Of a stretch of 64,000 bases of DNA, positions 1 through 7,416 are shown one piece after another. Source of the stretch: Prescottella soli (GTDB lineage Bacteria; Actinomycetota; Actinomycetes; Mycobacteriales; Mycobacteriaceae); NCBI RefSeq assembly GCF_040024445.1, contig NZ_CP157276.1, positions 2,604,001 to 2,668,000 of the forward strand, written 5' to 3'. Position 1 is the first letter of the stretch. Each line of letters begins with the position of its first letter. The position numbers were made by a program, and so were the translations under genes. The notes beneath the pieces are model-generated. The model saw only the letters and a list, made by a program, of their open reading frames with translations. It made no database searches and had not been told where the DNA came from.

Positions 1-424
1 GGCCGACCATCTCGAGCATGAACGATTGGCGCGCAGGGTTTTCGAAGCACTGGTTGAGCCCGAGCAGCAGCGCCAGCACGTAGACGTGCCACAACTCGAC
101 GGTGCCGGTGATGGTGAGCACGCCGAGGATCAGCGCCTGCACACCCATCATCGACTGCAGGCCGATCATCAAGCGGCGCTTGTCCGACCGGTCGGCGATC
201 ACGCCACCGTAGGGGCCGAGCAGCAGGATCGGCAACGTCTGGAGGGCGACGACGACGCCGATCGCGGTGCCGGAACCGGTGAGCTCGAGGACCAGCCACG
301 ACTGGGCCACGGTCTGCATCCAGGTGCCGACGAGCGAGACGGCCTGGCCGCTGATGTAGCGGCGGAAGTTGCGGTTCGCGAGCGCAGCGAAGGTCTGGCG
401 TCCGAGCTTCGTCGCGGCCGTCAT
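1..424 (-). CDS. MFS transporter, N-terminal part (runs off the window)
   Basis: The reading frame stays open from an ATG at 424 to the left edge, so only about the first 141 residues are present. The visible part has the usual MFS_3 (EntS-type exporter) start: a short basic N-terminus, a first helix around residues 23-45, a second helix, then a basic loop G-x-x-x-D-R-x-D-K-R-R near residues 74-84, and further hydrophobic helices. Its ATG overlaps the TGA of the upstream marR gene (ATGA), so the two are translationally coupled. A MarR-controlled efflux pump is the natural reading; the substrate cannot be told. Confidence 0.85.
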   Translation of the reverse strand, partial: MTAATKLGRQTFAALANRNFRRYISGQAVSLVGTWMQTVAQSWLVLELTGSGTAIGVVVALQTLPILLLGPYGGVIADRSDKRRLMIGLQSMMGVQALILGVLTITGTVELWHVYVLALLLGLNQCFENPARQSFMLEMVG

Positions 425-891
425 GAGCGGGCCGCGACCCGGGCCTGACACATCCGTTCACCCAGGGCCTCGAGGGCGGGCAGGGCGGCGAGCAGGTCCT
501 GGGTCTTCGTCTCGGGGAGCTGGGTGAGGTACTCGGCGAACAACTGGGTCCGCTTGTCACGCAACCGGGCGTGTAGCGCGATCCCCTCGGGGGTGGCGGC
601 CACGACGACGGCGCGGCCGTCGTCGGGGTGCGCGGAGCGCTGGAGCAGGCCTGCGGCCTCCATCTTGCCGATCATCCGCGAGAGCATCGTCGGGTTGAGG
701 GTCTCGATCTCGGCCATCTCACTGGCCCGGATCGGGCCCCGCCGGACGGCCGTGGTGAGGATCGAGAACTGCGTCTTGGTCAGCTCGCCGCCCGACGTCT
801 GCCGGTCGACCTGCCGGGAAATGCGACCGAGGGCGACCCGCAGCCGGGACACCTCGTCGTCGTCGAAGAGGTTCGTCACATCCACCTCCAA
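421..891 (-). CDS. MarR-family transcriptional regulator
   Basis: A 156-residue protein of typical MarR length. The central winged helix (about residues 60-110) includes a recognition segment followed by the wing D-D-G-R-A-V-V-V, the family hallmark; flanking N- and C-terminal helices form the dimer interface. It is the first gene of a two-gene operon with an MFS exporter (ATGA overlap), the standard layout for autorepressed, ligand-released efflux control. A perfect 19-bp dyad at 948-986 lies upstream but reads better as the terminator of the next gene. The ligand is unknown. Confidence 0.9.
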   Translation of the reverse strand: MEVDVTNLFDDDEVSRLRVALGRISRQVDRQTSGGELTKTQFSILTTAVRRGPIRASEMAEIETLNPTMLSRMIGKMEAAGLLQRSAHPDDGRAVVVAATPEGIALHARLRDKRTQLFAEYLTQLPETKTQDLLAALPALEALGERMCQARVAARS

Positions 892-947
892 TTTATTTGC
901 TTATCGGCAAGCATACACCTTCCGGTGCGGGGTTTCCCGAACAAACG

Positions 948-986
948 ACTGGGCCCCTCCCCGATCGGATCGGGGAGGGGCCCAGT
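948..986 (-). terminator. Rho-independent terminator after the 285-aa gene
   Basis: Two perfectly complementary 19-nt arms (948-966 and 968-986) are separated by one base. On the minus strand the stem is followed by a moderately T-rich stretch. It sits 24 bp beyond the stop codon of the 1010-1867 gene and before the marR promoter region. Confidence 0.8.
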
Positions 987-1009
987 GTTCGGTTCGGGCG
1001 GCGGCGGTG

Positions 1010-1867
1010 TCAGCCCTGCTTGGCGGTCTTGACGATCGGCAGGACACGCTGCTGGTTGTCCACCCATTCGCGCATCACGACCATCTCCTCGCGGCGCTGG
1101 ACCGAGTCCCACGTGGCCATCTCGATGTTGCCGACGAGGTTCTGGCTCTCCTTGACGACACGTTCCCGCTTGGCCTGCGCCACCCGGTCCCGGTAGCGCT
1201 TGACCGAGATCCGCAGGTCCTGGATGGCGTCGATCTCGCTCTTGATGACCTCGATCGGCCGCACGACGTCGTCGTCGAGTTCGGCCGGATCGTCGATGCC
1301 CGCCGTCACCAGGCGCTGCTTGAACAGGTGAATGCGGTACAGGTCGTTGTGGATCCGGCGGGCCACGTCGTCGAGCTTCTCGTGCGTGATCCGGATCGAG
1401 CTGATGTCCCGGCCCGCCCAGTCGAGGAACGCCTTGAACAGCGCGACCTCGGTGGCCAGGTAGACCAGCAGCGCCACCTCGGTGAGGACCTTCGGATCTT
1501 CGGGGTGCGGCCGGCTCTTGACGCTGAGCAGTTCACCCTTGACCAGGACCTCGTGCTTGGGGAACACGCGATGCAGCAGGTCGAGGTAGACGGACGGGCT
1601 CACCTTCTTGGCGCGGATCCGCTTGATCCCGTACTCGTAGCGCGCCGTCCACTCGCCGCCGTCGTTGGGGATGTCGTAGAGGAACACCCGGATCGGGTCG
1701 CCGTGCGAGAAGGAGACCTCCGAACCCTGCTCGTCGTCGGCGTCCGTGTCCGTGTCAGCGGGCGGATCCTCGGTGTCGACGACGTCCGACGCGACGTCCT
1801 CGGCAGCCCCCTCGACGACGGGTTCGGGCACGGCCTCGCTCTCCGCGCGCTTGCTGACCTTCGCCAT
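1010..1867 (-). CDS. Conserved hypothetical protein downstream of lsr2
   Basis: I do not recognise a domain in this 285-residue protein. Residues 1-50 are acidic and low-complexity (many Asp, Glu and Ala), suggesting a disordered tail. The remainder is predicted mostly helical and charged, without membrane segments or a signal peptide. The ATG lies only two bases after the lsr2 stop codon, so the two genes almost certainly form one transcript, closed by the strong hairpin at 948-986. The coupling suggests a link to nucleoid or xenogeneic-silencing functions, but that is inference from position only. Confidence 0.75.
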   Translation of the reverse strand: MAKVSKRAESEAVPEPVVEGAAEDVASDVVDTEDPPADTDTDADDEQGSEVSFSHGDPIRVFLYDIPNDGGEWTARYEYGIKRIRAKKVSPSVYLDLLHRVFPKHEVLVKGELLSVKSRPHPEDPKVLTEVALLVYLATEVALFKAFLDWAGRDISSIRITHEKLDDVARRIHNDLYRIHLFKQRLVTAGIDDPAELDDDVVRPIEVIKSEIDAIQDLRISVKRYRDRVAQAKRERVVKESQNLVGNIEMATWDSVQRREEMVVMREWVDNQQRVLPIVKTAKQG

Positions 1868-1869
1868 GG

Positions 1870-2202
1870 CTAGTGCGCGGCCGCGTACGCCTTGACGATG
1901 TCAGCCGCGATGCGGCCCCGCGTCGAGACGGTGTAGCCGTTCTGGGTGGCCCACTCGCGGATCTCCGGGGTGCTCGGACCGTCAGCCGCGGGCTTCGCGA
2001 CACGGGCGACCTGACGGCCCCCCACCTTGGTCGCGTGCCGGATGTAGTAGTCCAGCTTGCGATGAAACTCGGTGGCGTTCTTGTCATTGAGGTCGATCGT
2101 GTACTCGACGCCGTTGACCGCGAAGCTGATCGTTTCGCCGCCGAAGTCGATGGGCTCACCATCAAGATCATCGATGAGCTCGACAATTACCTTCTGTGCC
2201 AC
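1870..2202 (-). CDS. lsr2: Lsr2, nucleoid-associated xenogeneic silencer
   Basis: A 110-residue protein matching Lsr2 over its whole length. The N-terminal domain (about 1-60) starts A-Q-K-V and carries the dimerisation beta strands and helix. The C-terminal DNA-binding domain holds the Arg-Gly-Arg motif at residues 95-97 that inserts into the AT-rich minor groove. Known Lsr2 proteins coat AT-rich, often foreign, DNA and repress it in actinomycetes. The start is GTG at 2202 with a GGGAG ribosome site about 8 nt upstream. It lies just ahead of the 1010-1867 gene. In this window its likely targets would be the AT-richer stretches near 4.5 kb and 42.4 kb and the right-hand island. Confidence 0.95.
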   Translation of the reverse strand: MAQKVIVELIDDLDGEPIDFGGETISFAVNGVEYTIDLNDKNATEFHRKLDYYIRHATKVGGRQVARVAKPAADGPSTPEIREWATQNGYTVSTRGRIAADIVKAYAAAH

Positions 2203-2346
2203 GTATCACTCCCAGGTTTGCCAACCAGCTGCATCGGAAGCCTACGGGACAACACCATGCACAATTCGACGCGGATCGAGGTTTTTCCGTTCGGGGAGTA
2301 ACGGACCGCCCCACGACACCGATCGGGGCCGATCCGCGGACACCGA

Positions 2347-2763
2347 TCAGCGGGCGGCAATCCCCGCCTGTGCGTACTCGACATCCTGCTCCGGCTGCGC
2401 GCCGCTGACCCCGATGCCGCCGACGACCTCGCCGTCGACGATCACCGGCAGGCCACCGGGCAGGGTCGTCAGGGACTGGCGGACCTGGCCGTCGATCAGG
2501 TCGACGAGCGCGGGGTGCGCGTCGGCCAGCCCCGAGTAGGCGGTCGTGGGAATCCCGATCAGGGCGGCCGTCGCGGCCTTGGCCCGGGCCACCCCGGGCG
2601 TGAACCACGTGGCGCCGTCGTCGCGGACCACGAGCAGATCGTGTCCCCGCGCATCCACCACGGTCACGCTCACCCGGTTGCCGTCGCGCCGCGCGGCCTC
2701 GAGCGCCGCGTCCGCCGCCCGCCTGGCCGACGCCAGATCGAACCGTGCCTGATTCGCTGCCAT
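2347..2763 (-). CDS. GlcG/HbpS-family (DUF336) protein
   Basis: A 138-residue protein of the GlcG/HbpS heme-degrading-like family. Visible hallmarks are S-V-T-V-V-D-A-R-G near residues 32-40, the helix with T-P-x-V-A-x-x-K-A, and a C-terminal L-P-G-G-L-P-V then G-x-I-G-V-S-G. HbpS in streptomycetes binds heme and senses redox state, while GlcG lies in the glycolate operon; neither context is present here, so the role is open. The ATG at 2763 is preceded by a strong GGGAGGA site. The in-frame extension upstream to 3348 has no such signal and would overlap the next gene, so it was not used. Confidence 0.88.
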   Translation of the reverse strand: MAANQARFDLASARRAADAALEAARRDGNRVSVTVVDARGHDLLVVRDDGATWFTPGVARAKAATAALIGIPTTAYSGLADAHPALVDLIDGQVRQSLTTLPGGLPVIVDGEVVGGIGVSGAQPEQDVEYAQAGIAAR

Positions 2764-2843
2764 CCCGAAATTCCTCCCTCTGCTGCCGTCCTCGTCTCGG
2801 ACAGCCCCCATATGACTACTCGACGGGGGTCGGACAGGGGATG

Positions 2844-3413
2844 TCAGGCCCGCAGGGCGGGTGCCTTGTCGATGACGTCGACGGCCGACGCGATGGCCGC
2901 GAGGTTCGCGGCGGCGTGGGGCCAGTCCGGGTATGCGACGCGGCTGTGGTCGGCGAGTGCCCACAGGACGTCGACGACCGCTCCCCCGAGGATCCGCGCC
3001 GCGGGCGTCAGGCCGCCGCGAATCTTCAACTGGCCGAGCACGATCGCCAGCTGGGCCTGGGCCTCGGCACTGAGCGCGACCTCGTCGAGCGAGCCGTCGC
3101 CCAGACGGGAGTGGACGTCCTCGCGTCCGGCCGTCCACACGTCGTCGGGCACACCGAAGTCCCAGGAGGCGATGAGGCCCGCCGCGAACGCGGGCAGTGC
3201 GTCGTCCTGGCCGCCCTCGACATACCAGTCCTCGAGCTCGCGCAGCGCGTCGTTTCCGGAGTCGTTGCCGAACGGCGAGAAGTGCTCGCCCTGGTCGTAG
3301 AACGACTCGGGTGCGAGAGCGACGAATGCGGGATGGCTCGTCGCGCAAGCGATTCCCTGCTCCGGATCATCGATGTAGAGAGATGGCACGGTTCCGCAGC
3401 CTATCCGCGCCAC
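2844..3413 (-). CDS. Hypothetical protein, YfeS/DUF4259-like
   Basis: A 189-residue cytoplasmic protein. Around residues 34-65 it has F-Y-D-Q-x-x-x-F-S-P-F-G-N-D-x-G-N-D-A-L, like the P-F-G-S-D-x-G-A-D core of the YfeS/DUF4259 group of uncharacterised proteins. The rest is helical and acidic, without membrane segments. The annotated start is GTG at 3413; a second GTG at 3389 is also possible because neither has a clear ribosome site. Its 5' end overlaps the residual C-terminus of a deleted sigma-factor gene, so the locus has been rearranged. The family function is unknown. Confidence 0.65.
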   Translation of the reverse strand: MARIGCGTVPSLYIDDPEQGIACATSHPAFVALAPESFYDQGEHFSPFGNDSGNDALRELEDWYVEGGQDDALPAFAAGLIASWDFGVPDDVWTAGREDVHSRLGDGSLDEVALSAEAQAQLAIVLGQLKIRGGLTPAARILGGAVVDVLWALADHSRVAYPDWPHAAANLAAIASAVDVIDKAPALRA

Positions 3414-3555
3414 CGCCGAGCGTTGAGCCGCGCGGCCTGGCGTGTCAGGTGGTCACGCTCGTGCAGGTACGCCGGCGCCGGGCGGCGTCCGCTCGGGTCG
3501 CGTCGAGGATCCAAAGCATACCGGGCATGAGGCTCGGGAGGAGGACCTCGTTCAT
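3401..3555 (-). pseudogene. Remnant of an ECF sigma factor paired with the YCII gene
   Basis: Five bases after the YCII-gene stop an ATG at 3555 opens a frame whose first residues (E-x-L-L-x-S-L-x-P-x-x-L-x-I-L) resemble the N-terminus of the ECF sigma factors that commonly follow YCII genes. It hits a stop at 3445-3447. In another frame the sequence down to 3401 ends Y-L-x-E-R-x-x-L-x-x-Q-A-A-R-L-N, which resembles the C-terminus of the same family. The middle, normally about 350 residues, is gone. I read this as an internally deleted, frameshifted gene; the assignment rests on short matches and the expected gene order. Confidence 0.5.
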
Positions 3556-3559
3556 CCGG

Positions 3560-3967
3560 TCACTCCGCGACGGTGGGCGGCGGCGCCAGGAACGGGCGCA
3601 CCTCGAGCCACTCGTGGATGGGCTTCCCCCCGGCCCCGGGGGCGGCCGAGAGCTCCCCGGCCAGTTCGAGGGCGCGGTCGTGGCTGTCGACGTCGATCAC
3701 GATCCAGCCGGCGATGAGGTCCTTCGTTTCGGCGAACGGGCCGTCGGTGACCGGCGGGCGACCCTCGCCGTCGTACCGGACCCACATCCCCTCGGCGGCG
3801 AGCGCCTGGGCGTCGACGAACTCGCCGGTCACCTCGAGCCGGGCCGCGAAGTCCTGCATGTACTGGACGTGCGCCGTGATCTCCTCCGGCGTCCACCGGT
3901 CCATGGGCACGTCGTTGACGGGAGTCGGAGCGCCTCGGTAGTGCTTGAGCAGCAAGTACTTGGCCAT
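3560..3967 (-). CDS. YCII-family (DGPF-domain) protein
   Basis: A 135-residue protein of the YCII/DGPF group. It starts A-K-Y-L-L-L-x-H-Y, and the namesake D-G-P-F-A-E-T-K-D motif lies around residues 83-91, followed by the G-W-x-V-I-D-V-D-S strand. YCII domains are small ferredoxin-like folds of uncertain enzymatic role, usually encoded beside an ECF sigma factor that they are thought to help regulate. Here the partner sigma gene survives only as a remnant (3401-3555), so this copy may be orphaned. The ATG at 3967 has an AGGAGAA site; the upstream extension to 4099 was rejected. Confidence 0.88.
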   Translation of the reverse strand: MAKYLLLKHYRGAPTPVNDVPMDRWTPEEITAHVQYMQDFAARLEVTGEFVDAQALAAEGMWVRYDGEGRPPVTDGPFAETKDLIAGWIVIDVDSHDRALELAGELSAAPGAGGKPIHEWLEVRPFLAPPPTVAE

Positions 3968-4235
3968 CGTTCTTCTCCTCGGTGTGATGGAACCCATTCT
4001 GGTCGCGTTCACTGCGGGGACGGAGCCGGTCACGAGTTCTCGATATCGCCGACCAAGTGTTTTTCGAGTGGGGCGAGACGGAGCGGGGCCTCGGGACACT
4101 CCACACCTGCCCGATGCCGACAGTCGCCGAACTCCGCAGGACGCTGAATGCTGCCGAAGAATGCGGCCACGAAATGTCGTTCCGCGCGCACTGAAACGAA
4201 ATACCCGAGAACCTAGGTGCGCACTCCTGCATAAA

Positions 4236-4274
4236 CGCGTGTGGCGGGCACCGTCAAGGTGCCCGCCACACGCG
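4236..4274 (-). terminator. Strong terminator after the mini-porin-like gene
   Basis: A perfect 17-bp stem (4236-4252 with 4258-4274) and 5-nt loop, followed on the minus strand by TTTAT. It lies 18 bp after the stop codon of the 45-codon gene at 4292-4429, supporting that short gene as a discrete transcript. Confidence 0.85.
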
Positions 4275-4291
4275 ACAGAAAGATCAGGCCA

Positions 4292-4429
4292 CTACGACAG
4301 GGCCCCTGCAGCCTTCGAGACGGAGCCGCCGAAGGCAACGATGCCATTGAGCGCGTCGCCGACACCGGTGAGCAGGTTGCCGAAGTCGCCCAGGGCCGTG
4401 AGCAGGGAGATGATCTGATCGAAATCCAT
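4292..4429 (-). CDS. 45-residue PorA/PorH-like channel-forming peptide (candidate)
   Basis: This gene is too short for ordinary gene calling. An ATG at 4429 follows an AGAAGGA ribosome site 7 nt upstream, and 45 codons later the TAG is followed by a perfect terminator, so it is a self-contained transcription unit. The peptide begins M-D-F-D-Q-I-I-S-L-L and is an uninterrupted amphipathic or hydrophobic helix with few charges (three Asp and one Lys), no signal peptide and no cysteine. Length, composition and absence of a signal sequence match the PorA/PorH/PorACj mini-porins of the mycolate outer membrane in Corynebacteriales. Sequence identity to those is low by eye, so the function is inferred. 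Confidence 0.6.
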   Translation of the reverse strand: MDFDQIISLLTALGDFGNLLTGVGDALNGIVAFGGSVSKAAGALS

Positions 4430-4865
4430 GGAATGTCCTTCTGGTCGAGCGTGGCCCAACGCCACGGTTTACGAAGAAACGCGCTGTCGCATTTCTTCCG
4501 AATGCACCTTAGAAGTCACGGAACGTGAATATCAATACAGCGTCCAGTGATCTGCGACACATGCGGAATCTGCAATGAAAGAATCGCACCACGTTTTTCG
4601 AGAATTTCACGCACAAATGCGCATCTTGCAATATTCTGATCGGTCGAATTTCTGGGGACCGAATCGAAACCGTGAGCGGATGCTCGGCCACACGTCGCAC
4701 CCGGAAGCGCCGGAACGGGAACTCATGACACGGCCCGAGCCCCTACACGTGCCGTGAACTCCCGTTCAGGGGTTGGCCGCGACCCTGAAGTCATAGCGAC
4801 GGCGTCACCGCGGAGCGTGCCCGGAATCCACCGGCCGAGGATCGACCGGAACCGAGACACAAAGA
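4430..4865. other. AT-richer intergenic region upstream of the mini-porin gene
   Basis: About 430 bp without a convincing gene. It is visibly AT-richer than its surroundings, particularly 4505-4660, and probably contains the promoter of the 45-codon gene (minus strand) and possibly Lsr2 binding sites. Short frames on both strands here lack ribosome sites and recognisable sequence. Confidence 0.5.
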
Positions 4866-4895
4866 AGCCCCCCACCTGCACGCAGGTGAGGGGCT
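4866..4895 (-). terminator. Terminator of tRNA-Ser(CGA)
   Basis: Arms 4866-4878 and 4883-4895 pair over 13 bp with one mismatch and a 4-nt loop, followed on the minus strand by CTTCTTTG. It starts 5 bp after the tRNA 3' end. The same motif style (GCCCCTCACCTG) recurs near 50.2 and 55.05 kb. Confidence 0.8.
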
Positions 4896-4900
4896 CTTGG

Positions 4901-4988
4901 CGGTGGCGGAGGGATTTGAACCCTCGGTACGGGGTTACCGTACACAGCATTTCGAGTGCTGCACCTTCGGCCGCTCGGACACGCCACC
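4901..4988 (-). tRNA. tRNA-Ser (anticodon CGA)
   Basis: An 88-nt cloverleaf with a long variable arm typical of serine. The acceptor stem GGTGGCG/CGCCACC is closed by discriminator G, and the anticodon stem GCAGCA/TGCTGT encloses the loop CTCGAAA, giving CGA (reads UCG codons). The T loop is TTCGAAT. CCA is not encoded. It is followed directly by a terminator. Confidence 0.95.
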
Positions 4989-5039
4989 GCCGAGAACTGT
5001 ACCGGAGTCGGCGCTCAGCCAGAAATCGGCTGGTCAGAG

Positions 5040-5237
5040 CTACTTTCCGGTGAGCTTGTCCTTCGTCGTCGAGGCGGCGTCCTTGACCTTCTCGCCCACG
5101 TCCTTGGCGGCCGATTTGACCTGATCGCCCTTGCCCTCGTTCTTCAGATCCTCGTCGCCGGTCGCCTTGCCGGCAGCCTCCTTGGCCTTGCCGCCGACGT
5201 CCTGCGCCTTGTTCTTGGCCTTGTCTCCGATTCCCAC
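5040..5237 (-). CDS. CsbD-like stress protein
   Basis: A 65-residue, Lys/Ala/Gly/Asp-rich hydrophilic protein with the CsbD pattern: K-A-K-N-K-A-Q-D-V-G-G-K-A-K-E then D-x-x-L-K-x-E-G-K-x-D-Q-x-K and repeated K-D-x-x-x-K-x-K-D. CsbD proteins are abundant general-stress proteins (sigma-B type control in Bacillus) with no known enzymatic activity. The GTG start at 5237 has a strong GGAGGTGA site. It stands alone between tRNA-Ser and tadA. Confidence 0.9.
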   Translation of the reverse strand: MGIGDKAKNKAQDVGGKAKEAAGKATGDEDLKNEGKGDQVKSAAKDVGEKVKDAASTTKDKLTGK

Positions 5238-5386
5238 GAGTCACCTCCGTGAATCTGCCTCGAACCGCCGTGGCGGTTCCGGTGCCACACGAGCACCTCT
5301 CTCCACCAGAGCACGACTCGCGGGACTTCGCCGGGCAACATTCGGCCACGCGGGCGATCGTCGGCACATCCGCGCTGGTCAGCGCG

Positions 5387-5845
5387 TCAGCGCTGCTGCT
5401 CGAAAAACTTCTCGAGCAGCGCTGCGCACTCGTGCTCGAGGACGCCGGCGCGCACCTCGGGCCGGTGGGTGAGCCGGCGGTCGCGGACGACGTCCCACAG
5501 CGAACCGACCGCGCCGGTCTTGGGTTCCCACGCGCCGAACACGACGCGTTCGACGCGGGCGAGCACCAGCGCGCCCGCGCACATCGTGCACGGCTCCAGC
5601 GTCACCGCGAGCGTGGCGCCCTCGAGCCGCCAGCCGTCGCCGTGGACGCGGGCCGCCTCCCGCAGCGCCAGGATCTCGGCGTGCGCGGTGGGGTCGCCCG
5701 CGGCCTCGCGGGCGTTCGCGGCGCGCGCCAACTCCACCCCGTCCGCGGCGAACACGACCGCCCCGACGGGCACGTCGGCTTCCGACGCCGCGGCCGCGGC
5801 GTGGAGAGCGGCGCGGATCATCCGCTCGTCGTCCTGCAGGGTCAC
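5387..5845 (-). CDS. tadA: tRNA-specific adenosine deaminase TadA
   Basis: A 152-residue zinc deaminase that converts A34 to inosine in tRNA-Arg(ACG). Its substrate tRNA is encoded in this window at 33943-34015. The catalytic H-A-E is at residues 55-57 (Glu is the proton shuttle, His a zinc ligand) and P-C-T-M-C at 85-89 supplies the two cysteine ligands. Length and the C-terminal helix fit TadA rather than cytosine deaminase. GTG start at 5845. The gene upstream on the same strand is the actinobacterial deaminase-associated protein, 16 bp away, a conserved pairing. Confidence 0.95.
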   Translation of the reverse strand: MTLQDDERMIRAALHAAAAASEADVPVGAVVFAADGVELARAANAREAAGDPTAHAEILALREAARVHGDGWRLEGATLAVTLEPCTMCAGALVLARVERVVFGAWEPKTGAVGSLWDVVRDRRLTHRPEVRAGVLEHECAALLEKFFEQQR

Positions 5846-5861
5846 GCTCGGCAGTCCGAGA

Positions 5862-6401
5862 TCAGCGCGGAAGCTTGTCGAGCTCCGACGACAGCTCGGA
5901 CTCGAAGCCGCAGCGCTCCGCGATCATCGTCAGCTGCTCGTCCGGGTACAGGTCGGTCTCGGCGAGGATCACGCCCATCACCGCCTCGGGCAGGCCCAGA
6001 TCCGACAGGACACCCAGGTCGCCCTCCTCCCACGGCTCGACGTCGTCGAGGTCGTCGGGGTCGATGTCGGGGATCTCGATGTTGAGCGACTCGAGGACGT
6101 CGGCTGCGATGTCGTAGTCGATGGCCGTGGTCGCGTCGGAGATCAGCAGGCGGGTGCCCGTCGGCGCGGGCCGCACGATGACGAAGAACTCCTCGTCGAC
6201 GTCGAGCAGACCGAACACGGCGCCGGAGCTACGCAGCTCGAGCAGTTCCTTCTCGGCGGTCCGCAGGCTCGTCAGCGACCCACCGGTGAGCGGCGTACAT
6301 TTCCAACGGCCTTCCTCACGGACGACGGCGATACCGAAGCCGTCCAGGTCCTCCATCGACCCAGCGGAGGCGCTGTTGTCGTTCGCGCGCTGTGCACCCA
6401 T
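5862..6401 (-). CDS. tRNA adenosine deaminase-associated protein
   Basis: A 179-residue acidic protein of the actinobacterial family found next to tadA. Visible family features are D-G-F-G-I-A-V-V-R-E-E-G-R-W near residues 20-33, the F-x-L-L-D-V-D-E-E-F-F-V-I-V-R core around 65-80, and a C-terminal helical region with A-x-x-C-G-F. Its role is unproven; gene order suggests it helps or tunes TadA. The start is taken at ATG 6401, though no good ribosome site is visible there and an ATG at 6353 is possible. It is divergent from tyrA with about 50 bp between starts. Confidence 0.85.
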   Translation of the reverse strand: MGAQRANDNSASAGSMEDLDGFGIAVVREEGRWKCTPLTGGSLTSLRTAEKELLELRSSGAVFGLLDVDEEFFVIVRPAPTGTRLLISDATTAIDYDIAADVLESLNIEIPDIDPDDLDDVEPWEEGDLGVLSDLGLPEAVMGVILAETDLYPDEQLTMIAERCGFESELSSELDKLPR

Positions 6402-6450
6402 GCGCGCAACGGTAGCCCGCGCAGCGCCTCCATAAGAAGTCCAGTGACAA

Positions 6451-7416
6451 ATGTGCCAACCTGTTCGGGTGGCTGTCTCCGTTTCCGCACCTCCCGTCTG
6501 TGTTCTCGGCCTGGGCCTGATCGGCGGATCCCTGCTCCGCGCAGCGGTTGCCGCGGGCCGCGACGGGTGGGGCTGGAACCGTTCGGCACCGACCGCGGAC
6601 GCCGCCCGCGCGGACGGATTCGACGCCGACACCGACCTGGTCGCGGTGCTGCGCCGCGCCGCCGACGCCCGCGCCCTGCTCGTGGTCGCGGTGCCGATGC
6701 CGGCCGTCGACGCGACGCTCGCGGCCATCGCCGAGCACGCCCCCGACTGTCCGATCACCGACGTGGTCAGCGTCAAGGCCGAGGTCGCGGCGGCCGTCGC
6801 CCGGCACGGGCTGCAGCACCGGTTCGTCGGTGGCCATCCGATGGCCGGGACGTCCGAGTCCGGGTGGGAGGCCGGTGACGCCGACCTGTTCCGCGACGCG
6901 GTGTGGGTGGTGAGCGCCGACGACGGCGTCGACCCGCAGATCTGGTCGCAGGTGGCGCGGCTGGCGCTGGACTGCGGCGCGGTGGTGGTGCCGGCCGAGT
7001 CGGTCGAGCACGACGCCGCCGTCGCCCGCATCTCGCACCTGCCGCACGTGCTGGCCGAGGCGCTGGCGCTGTCCGGCGCGGCGGGTGGCGACCTGGCGCT
7101 GGGCCTGGCGGCCGGGTCGTTCCGTGACGGCACCCGCGTCGCGGGCAGCGCGCCCGGCCTGGTGCGCGCGATGTGCGAGGGCAACCGCGATGCCCTGCTG
7201 ACGGCCCTCGACGAAACCCTGGCTGTGCTGACCGCCGCCCGCGACGAGCTGACGAGGAAGGGCACGGTCGCCGGACTCGTCGGGCCCGGCTACGACGCCC
7301 GCCTCCGCTACGAGAACCGCGAACGCTGGACCATCACCGGCATCGAGCCCGGCTCCGAGAACTGGCTCGAGCGGATGCGCGACGCCGGACGCCGCGGCGG
7401 GGTGCTGCGCCCGTGA
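6451..7416 (+). CDS. tyrA: Prephenate dehydrogenase
   Basis: A 321-residue enzyme of tyrosine biosynthesis that oxidatively decarboxylates prephenate to 4-hydroxyphenylpyruvate with NAD(P). The Rossmann motif G-L-G-L-I-G lies at residues 20-25 and the family signature G-G-H-P-M-A-G at 127-133, with S-H-L-P-H around residue 192 contributing to the active site. No ACT domain follows, so regulation would differ from ACT-bearing homologues. The ATG at 6451 is used; an in-frame GTG 18 bp later is also possible. Its stop overlaps the GTG of the amidase gene (GTGA), so the two are translationally coupled. Confidence 0.93.
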   Translation: MCQPVRVAVSVSAPPVCVLGLGLIGGSLLRAAVAAGRDGWGWNRSAPTADAARADGFDADTDLVAVLRRAADARALLVVAVPMPAVDATLAAIAEHAPDCPITDVVSVKAEVAAAVARHGLQHRFVGGHPMAGTSESGWEAGDADLFRDAVWVVSADDGVDPQIWSQVARLALDCGAVVVPAESVEHDAAVARISHLPHVLAEALALSGAAGGDLALGLAAGSFRDGTRVAGSAPGLVRAMCEGNRDALLTALDETLAVLTAARDELTRKGTVAGLVGPGYDARLRYENRERWTITGIEPGSENWLERMRDAGRRGGVLRP

